Positions 9,569 to 15,374 of a stretch of 15,374 bases of DNA are shown here, piece by piece. The notes under the pieces were generated by a model. The model was not told the origin of the DNA. It saw only the letters and a program-made list of their open reading frames with translations, and searched no databases. This DNA comes from Conidiobolus incongruus B7586. Its lineage: Eukaryota; Entomophthoromycota; Entomophthoromycetes; Entomophthorales; Conidiobolaceae. The stretch covers positions 1-15,374 of the forward strand of contig JNEM01015300.1 in assembly GCA_000697335.1 (NCBI GenBank). The letters run 5' to 3'. Position 1 is the first letter of the stretch. Each line of letters starts with the position of its first letter. A program made the position numbers and the translations under genes.

Positions 9569-10657
9569 TCAGCATTTGATAGTGGGGTAACAGCTTCCTA
9601 AGCGGTTAATTCCCCTAGATTCAAAGCTATGGATAACTACCTCGGTTTCAATACCATCAAAGCTAGCTGATACCTTATGCTTCTCTACGAGGAACAGGAG
9701 AGTATAAAGCGCAAGTTCAAATTCAGGACTAGTACCAATGAAAGCGGAGGAAACTGGCTTGAAGCTATTTTTCCATTCGAATTTAACTTGAGTCAAGTGT
9801 TCTTTTCCGGTAGGATTTTCAAGAGGGTGAGATCCTTTAGGTTTAACATATCCTTTATATTCAAAACGATTTTCCTTTTCTTCGAAATACATGAACAACC
9901 AATTGTGGAATCCAATCACTTCATTGTCTCTAGTCTCGCCCAAGAATACATGTTCGAAAGCTGAGCTATCAGCTTTACCATCCCTCGATATAGGACTGAA
10001 CCAAATTTCCTGCAATTTTTCTTGGAAAGAAGTAGGGTCACCACTACACAACCTTAAGGCAACAAGATATTGATGCAAGTATTGACCTGGTTTGGTACTA
10101 CAGAAAGCCTTCAAGAAAAGCTCTTGCTCCTTAATTTCATGAGAAGTATGATTCTCTGCAACGCCCGTTTCAGAGGTGTAATTATCTAAGAGGTCATAGA
10201 AGTACTTATAAGTGGGAATAGTGAATATTCTAGGCTCATTGACATATCTAAACAACTTATTTCTTGCTTTTTCATTGGGACTACCAGCACTACTAGAAAG
10301 TTGATAATACATTTCATAATCTAAACCTGGATTCAAACGGTTACTATCCAAAGCCCATAATTTCTCACAAGCAAGTCTATGATTTTTGAGCTCTTCGGAA
10401 GTGGGGGCCAAGCTAATGGGAGAAGAAGCGGAAGTAGCACTGGAAGTAATTGAAGGAGGTTTTCCAGGTGAGGTTGGTGGTTTATGACCATTCGTATCCT
10501 GCCAATCGGAAAGAGGAATGTCGTTCAAAGTAGCGAAATGAGTTTTAGGTGGACGGGTGATTTTATCGGCAGGCAAAGATCCCACTTGATTAGTTTTAGA
10601 GTGAGTGTCACTTCCGTCGTCGCCACCACAGCATAATAGTCGTAAAATCGCTTCCAT
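9569..10657 (-). CDS. EndoU (XendoU-type) endoribonuclease, single exon
   Basis: This 362-residue protein has a near-complete EndoU domain from about residue 86 to the end. EndoU enzymes cut RNA at uridines, typically leaving 2',3'-cyclic phosphates; animal members act in snoRNA processing and ER dynamics. Family marks are LWALDSNRLNPGLDYEMYYQ (100-119), FEHVFLGE with the first catalytic His at 236, GFHNWLFMYFEEKE with the second at 251, YKGYVKPKG (267-275) and WKNSFKPVSSAFIGTSPEFE (295-314). That last stretch supplies the catalytic Lys, either K296 or K300. The protein ends in the family-like INRLGSCYP. Residues 1-85 are low-complexity, rich in Ser, Thr and Pro, and begin MEAILRLLCCGG. I see neither a clear signal peptide nor a membrane segment, so it is probably cytosolic or nuclear. 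The start ATG has A at -3, and the stop is TGA. No introns are needed, unlike the neighbouring ChAPs gene. All expected catalytic residues are present, so it looks functional. Confidence 0.92.
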   Translation of the reverse strand: MEAILRLLCCGGDDGSDTHSKTNQVGSLPADKITRPPKTHFATLNDIPLSDWQDTNGHKPPTSPGKPPSITSSATSASSPISLAPTSEELKNHRLACEKLWALDSNRLNPGLDYEMYYQLSSSAGSPNEKARNKLFRYVNEPRIFTIPTYKYFYDLLDNYTSETGVAENHTSHEIKEQELFLKAFCSTKPGQYLHQYLVALRLCSGDPTSFQEKLQEIWFSPISRDGKADSSAFEHVFLGETRDNEVIGFHNWLFMYFEEKENRFEYKGYVKPKGSHPLENPTGKEHLTQVKFEWKNSFKPVSSAFIGTSPEFELALYTLLFLVEKHKVSASFDGIETEVVIHSFESRGINRLGSCYPTIKC

Positions 10658-11245
10658 GATAGCTAGTATTAAATTATGACTAAGTTTTAGAGATTAATTA
10701 AAATTGTTTTATAAAATGAAATGAGAATGATTAATATATGCTTAATGTATAAAATGAATAAGGTATTAAACCAATTAAATACACTATGTTGTTTGGAAGT
10801 CAACTATAAACTATACTAAGTCAATTAGAATAAATTACAAAAATCCAAATATAAAGAAAAAAAAGTTTAATTAATGGAAATTTGAGCTGATTCCTTAGTA
10901 AAGGATGTGTTTATCCAAATAGACGAAGCAGTTGAAGAGAATAGGAGAAGTGAAATTGTTAAACAAGAAGTAAACCGCCAATAATTCTCACCAATTTGGT
11001 CTTATATACACCCAGAATGTTTATTCATTCATGTTGATTTAAAGTTTCCTCTTATCTTACCCAAATTGAGGCGATGGTTAAATTGATCTATTGCAACAGT
11101 AATTGGCTCATTTAATTGGTCTAATGCTAATCAAGTTCAGTTGCCATAATCATCTATCCAGTGTATCTTCATAGTTCGAATAGACGAGTGAGCATATGGG
11201 GTCACTCTGATTGTTATTGTACTTCGAATCAATTAAAAATTAACG
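10658..11245. other. EndoU upstream region, partly less AT-rich
   Basis: The first 200 bases are ordinary AT-rich spacer. From about 10860 onward the sequence is markedly richer in G and C and of higher complexity. No frame is open for long on either strand, apart from a plus-strand frame that covers 11031-11245 with several TAA and TGA codons. It probably holds the EndoU promoter and 5' UTR, but it could also contain a decayed gene running into the frame at 11246. Confidence 0.4.
10991..11008 (-). promoter_or_regulatory. Possible promoter: TATA box and CCAAT-like motif for EndoU
   Basis: On the minus strand TATATAAG (11008-11001) is followed closely by CCAAATTGG (10999-10991). It lies about 345 bases upstream of the EndoU ATG, within a less AT-rich stretch. 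TATA-like words are frequent in such DNA, and the distance would imply a long 5' UTR or an unseen leader intron. Weak call. Confidence 0.2.
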
Positions 11246-11446
11246 ATGATCGTCCAGTCTACATCATTGGATATATATGAATATGTACATCTCAATATTG
11301 CTAATCCTCAACCTTGGTTAAAATTTCCTTTGATTGAATGGTTTATCGCCAATTCCCCACATTTTGGTAGTTGGAAAATCTCTCCTGTTAACTATAATGA
11401 ATATTGGAGAATGGTACTCAAGAACATGTTAATAATTCTATCTTAA
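11246..11446 (+). CDS. Doubtful small ORF or gene remnant (66 aa)
   Basis: This is an uninterrupted frame starting MIVQSTSLDIYEYVHL and ending TAA, with A at -3 of the ATG. Base composition and codon choice (GCC, TCC, CTC, AAG, TGG) resemble the two real genes more than the spacer. Four Trp in 66 residues is unusual for random AT-rich translation. The same frame extends upstream through several stop codons with protein-like stretches between them, so this may be the last part of a decayed gene. I recognise no family, signal peptide or membrane segment. It points away from EndoU, on the opposite strand. Confidence 0.25.
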   Translation: MIVQSTSLDIYEYVHLNIANPQPWLKFPLIEWFIANSPHFGSWKISPVNYNEYWRMVLKNMLIILS

Positions 11447-14174
11447 TATATTGATAATTCAATAACTTTCATAAATAACAACATGCATTAAATAACTAAA
11501 AGGATGAATGATCAATTAAGACACTAGAGAATGTTAAAATTTACATTATCAATCCACTGCAACGAGAAAAATCTGTAATTCAGTAAACTAAATAATTCCA
11601 GAATATATTATTTTAAATAAAATTCCCTTAAATAACACATCAATAATTACACTACAGATGTCATGAAATTATTCTGTAATCACAATACTATTCTTATTCA
11701 TTTTTGATTATATTTACGTTTAGGAAATTTTAACTTTTAAAAACAGTAAAAAAATGTGATAATTAAATTTAATTCATACTCCAATATTTAATTTATAATT
11801 CTTAAAATTAATTAACTATATTAGTTTAACTTGATCACAATTTTATATTATAATTTAAGGAATATATGTATTATCATATTTTTTTATTTTAATAATATAT
11901 AATATTTAGTTAACATAATTTTCAAAAAAAAAAATCTCATTTAATTAAACTGCCAAATGCATAAATTGCATAAAATGTTAAATTATTAAATTGATTAATA
12001 TTGCTCAAAATTTTTTTCATGGCATAATATGCTCAATGTTATTCTATTTAATGCCAAGTAAACTTAAATTTCAATTTAATAGCCTTTACTATACTAACAA
12101 TTTATTTTAATACTACCAATAGATTAATGAACTAAATATATAATTTAGTTAATTCATTGGTAATTAGTCATAATTTACATCAATCATATTTTCAAATGAA
12201 TTGGGTCATTCGAATAAATATTTGGTTAGCTTTGATTTTATAAATAAAGTTAAATAATTTATTATAAAAAGAAATGATTTTTATTCTATCATGATATCAT
12301 ATTCCTAAAAGAAATTGAATTAGAATAAAAAGACACTAAGCTAAATCGATGATTAAACATTGATAGATAACTACCAATTTAACTACATTCAAATATTAGC
12401 TAATATGAATATTTTTTACTTTATAACTCTATAAATATGTATTGAAGATTTGTTTATAAAGTTAACTAAAATTTGGTAATTTTTATTAAGAAATAAAAGA
12501 GAAGATGAAAATAAACAAAATATTTATTACCTATATATTTTATCCTTTGGGAATTTACCCCTTATAGATAAATAGTCAAGAAGGTTTTATTATGAATAAT
12601 TTGGAGTTCACTCCATTTTTATTTTATTTTTAGAATTTTAAGATAAAAATTGTCAAAATTTTTGTTCAATTAACTAATTTAACTATAATGATTTATAATA
12701 CTTGGATAATGATTATCTGTAGTAATTTCAGAGTATAATTTCAATAATATACACTGTGTATTCAAAGTCAAATCATTTAATTATTGATCGCAAAAGAGAT
12801 TCGATTTAGTAAAATATATAATTTAATAATATACAAATAATAAACAAAACATAGTGATAAATTTTAATTAAATATATATTATTAATTATAATATCAAAAT
12901 ATTTAATGTGTTAATTTATTAAACGCTTTATATGTCAATTTATAATTTTGAAAATTGGATTCAATTCAAGCCTAGTAGTTAATATTCTAAATAAAATCAA
13001 TACAACCATTAACCATAATTTGGGGAAGATAAATTAATGATATTTCACCAATTTTCTATGAAAATTTTTCATTCAAAATACATGTTTAAAAAAATCATTA
13101 ACTAATTTATATATTAACTATCTGAAGTTGAAAAGCACATTATAATATTAAAACAAGTGTTTTGTTAATGTATAGATTTAGTTGATTCAATTGGCATTTT
13201 CAGTATTATCAATATTAATTGATCATTTTACTATTGCTAAACATTCAATTAATGCATATATACTTTAATGTATATAATGATTTTAATAATATAAATTAAA
13301 AAATTTTAAATTTGGTGAAGTATATGGGTAAATATTAAGTATTAATTTATCCTCTTTAATAATTTTTAAAAACCTTCTTAAACTTCATTTTCTAGTCATT
13401 AATCTTTACAATAAAAGCTTATCTAATAAAAAGATTTATTAACTAAAATCAATAATATTGTTGAGCCTATTCTACTAATAAAAATATTTATCAACTTAGC
13501 TTATGTTTGTTTTATACCATTTAACCTTTTTCACTTCTCCAGAAATCAGGTATATTATTTTTAATTTAATCAATATTAAATGATCAAAATCTATATACAA
13601 ATAAACAAATACTAATTTTATCAAATATATATCCTATGAGTTCTAGTAAATCATTTTGTAAAAGTAATATATAACTCAAACCAAAAATATTGACATCAAG
13701 GGGAAAAAATTAAAGGCCTCTATATAATGGATTTAACCAATTAATTAAGTATATGCTATTTAATATAATACACCTTACATAAATTTCATTACAAAAAATA
13801 TTAAAATCGATTTGGCAATTAAGTCAATATATTTTATTTTTATTTATAATAATATTATATTTTTTATTGAAAGAATATGTTATTGAGTACAACTTGTCAA
13901 TCTAGAATTGAGATATTAGAAAAATAATTAAATCTTTTCAATTGATATTATATTTTTTAAAAATTTTAAAATCAAAATATAAATATTCAATTGACTAAAA
14001 AAATTAGCAATATATTGTGATGATATGAAATAATAGACTAATAAATTCAAATATATATGATAAAGATATTTTTGAATATATTAGTGCAAAAATTAAGTAA
14101 TGGCACAATTTTAAGATTGAAATTAAATAAATCAATTAATAAATAATATATAAAAATTAATGAATAATATAAAA
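11447..14174. other. AT-rich gene desert
   Basis: I see no coding region, RNA gene or clear transposon in about 2.7 kb. The sequence is uniformly A+T rich with short homopolymer and TA runs and no long direct or inverted repeat that I could pick out by eye. Old, unrecognisable transposon remains cannot be excluded. Confidence 0.55.
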
Positions 14175-15313
14175 TTAATAGCCTTTTTTATTATTAATAA
14201 TTTTTTTCTATACCTTTGGTAAGTTTTTAATTCTTAAAAAATAGTTTTTTTATTAAAGACTAAAATTTAATATTTCACAAACCAATTTAATTTATTTGTA
14301 GGAATTTTTTTTGTAAGTTGTTTTTTTAATTATCTAAAACAATTATAATCATATAGGTTATAATCAAGTGAATATATTAGATATAGTAACTCCCTCTAAT
14401 TTTTTTTATATAAAAAACCTTTTATAGCTTTAGTTTTATGTATTTTACAATTATTATGTAAAATAATAGATGTTTTCAATTTATATTAAAAACACCATTT
14501 AAAAATAATTTTATTTAAAAAAGTAATATATAATTTACTATTAATTAATTTTCTTTGAGATATTAAATAAAAAAACTATATACTATTATAATTTATTATA
14601 ATAATTAACATTTACTTATATTTAAAATATTTATTCATTAGAATTTATAGAGGGGATTAATTTAGCTTAACCTAACATCTTGTTTTATTTTTAAGCAAAA
14701 GATTATATAAAAGAATTTAAGATTTATTAATTGTAAGTATTTGTTGTAAAAACCTTTGTTTTTAGTTATACCTTAATAAGTTTAGTTTAGCTATAGCTAC
14801 TCTAGTTTTTTTTAGATTTTTGTTAAATTATAAGATATCTATTTTATATTTTTATTAATTTATTTAAGTTTAAGTTTAAGTAAATATAATATGTTTGTAT
14901 AATTAATATTAAATTATTTTAATAATTCTCTAATAGAAATAAAATGGTATTTCTTAATATATTTTTTTACTTTATTAATAAGTGAAAAAATAATAGTAGA
15001 AATTAATTTTTTAAATTTTGGTAAATTTTAAATAGTGTTTTTTCTAACTTTAAAATCACAAATTTAGTGATATATAGTAGTTTTAGATAAAACACCATCT
15101 TTATTAGTTTTTTACAAGTTTTAAATGATTTTAAAGGGTTTATAGTTAAGTTTTAAAAATACAAAAATAAAAGCTTTTTGATAATTACAATCTAGTTTAA
15201 ATATAATTAAATTTAAATATAAATTTTAAAATTAAAATATTTTAAAAAATAAAATAATTAAAATTAAATATATAATAAGTTTAAAAGATTAGAAATTAAA
15301 AAATTTCTTATTT
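14175..15313 (-). mobile_element. Decayed mariner (DD34D) DNA transposon, copy 2
   Basis: This aligns by eye with copy 1 over its full length and in the same orientation. On the minus strand it shows LINKVKKYIKKYHFISIREL (about 14980-14920), NIK-stop-ISYNLT (about 14855-14825), the first catalytic motif as NKSWILLYNL-like sequence with Asp changed to Asn (about 14735-14700), LHNNCKIHKTKAIKGFL (about 14470-14410) and IYSLDYNLYDYNCF (about 14375-14335). From the second to the third catalytic position there are 34 residues, which is the mariner DD34D spacing. First and second catalytic Asp are both Asn, and stops replace conserved Trp. Candidate inverted ends are TAATAG at 14176-14181 and AATAAG read in reverse near 15312-15307. 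It is inactive. Confidence 0.85.
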
Positions 15314-15374
15314 TTTAATTTCCATACTAATATTTTATATAAATTAGTGATTTTCATAATATTAAATTATTTGA

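Noticed and set aside
9677-10073. Plus-strand frames of 60-95 codons antisense to EndoU
   Set aside because: They lie entirely within the well-supported EndoU exon, overlap each other in different frames and resemble no family.
15-15313. The end repeats taken as long terminal repeats of one large element spanning the window
   Set aside because: Each repeat encodes a whole mariner transposase relic with DD34D spacing, and the sequence between holds ordinary host genes with no element-type genes.

Overview
The window looks like nuclear DNA from a very AT-rich fungus, most plausibly an early-diverging lineage such as Mucoromycota or Zoopagomycota. Three things point that way. It holds a fungal-type exomer cargo-adaptor (ChAPs) gene with seven introns of 50-110 bp. 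It holds an EndoU-type ribonuclease gene. The long spacers between them are almost pure A+T. The lineage is an inference from gene content, not from a marker gene.

Layout, left to right. Positions 15-1216 hold a decayed mariner-family DNA transposon on the minus strand. Positions 1217-2722 are non-coding AT-rich DNA with one hairpin and one less AT-rich island. Positions 2723-5759 hold the ChAPs gene on the minus strand: eight exons and 867 predicted residues, with every splice junction keeping frame. Positions 5760-9568 are a gene desert with palindromes and an (ATT)22 microsatellite, ending in a probable EndoU 3' UTR. Positions 9569-10657 hold an intron-less EndoU gene on the minus strand (362 residues). 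Positions 10658-11446 are a less AT-rich stretch with a possible promoter and one doubtful 66-codon frame. Positions 11447-14174 are another desert. Positions 14175-15313 hold a second mariner copy, also on the minus strand.

The two host genes share a strand but sit about 3.8 kb apart and show no functional link: one serves trans-Golgi cargo sorting, the other RNA cleavage. The two mariner copies lie in the same orientation and bracket them. Both copies have lost catalytic residues, mostly through C-to-T and G-to-A changes, which resembles repeat-induced point mutation. I found no CRISPR array, rRNA, convincing tRNA, viral element or clearly new system. The most noteworthy points are the RIP-like decay of the mariner pair, the roughly 265-residue acidic insert in the ChAPs protein, and the less AT-rich islands that carry no confident gene.
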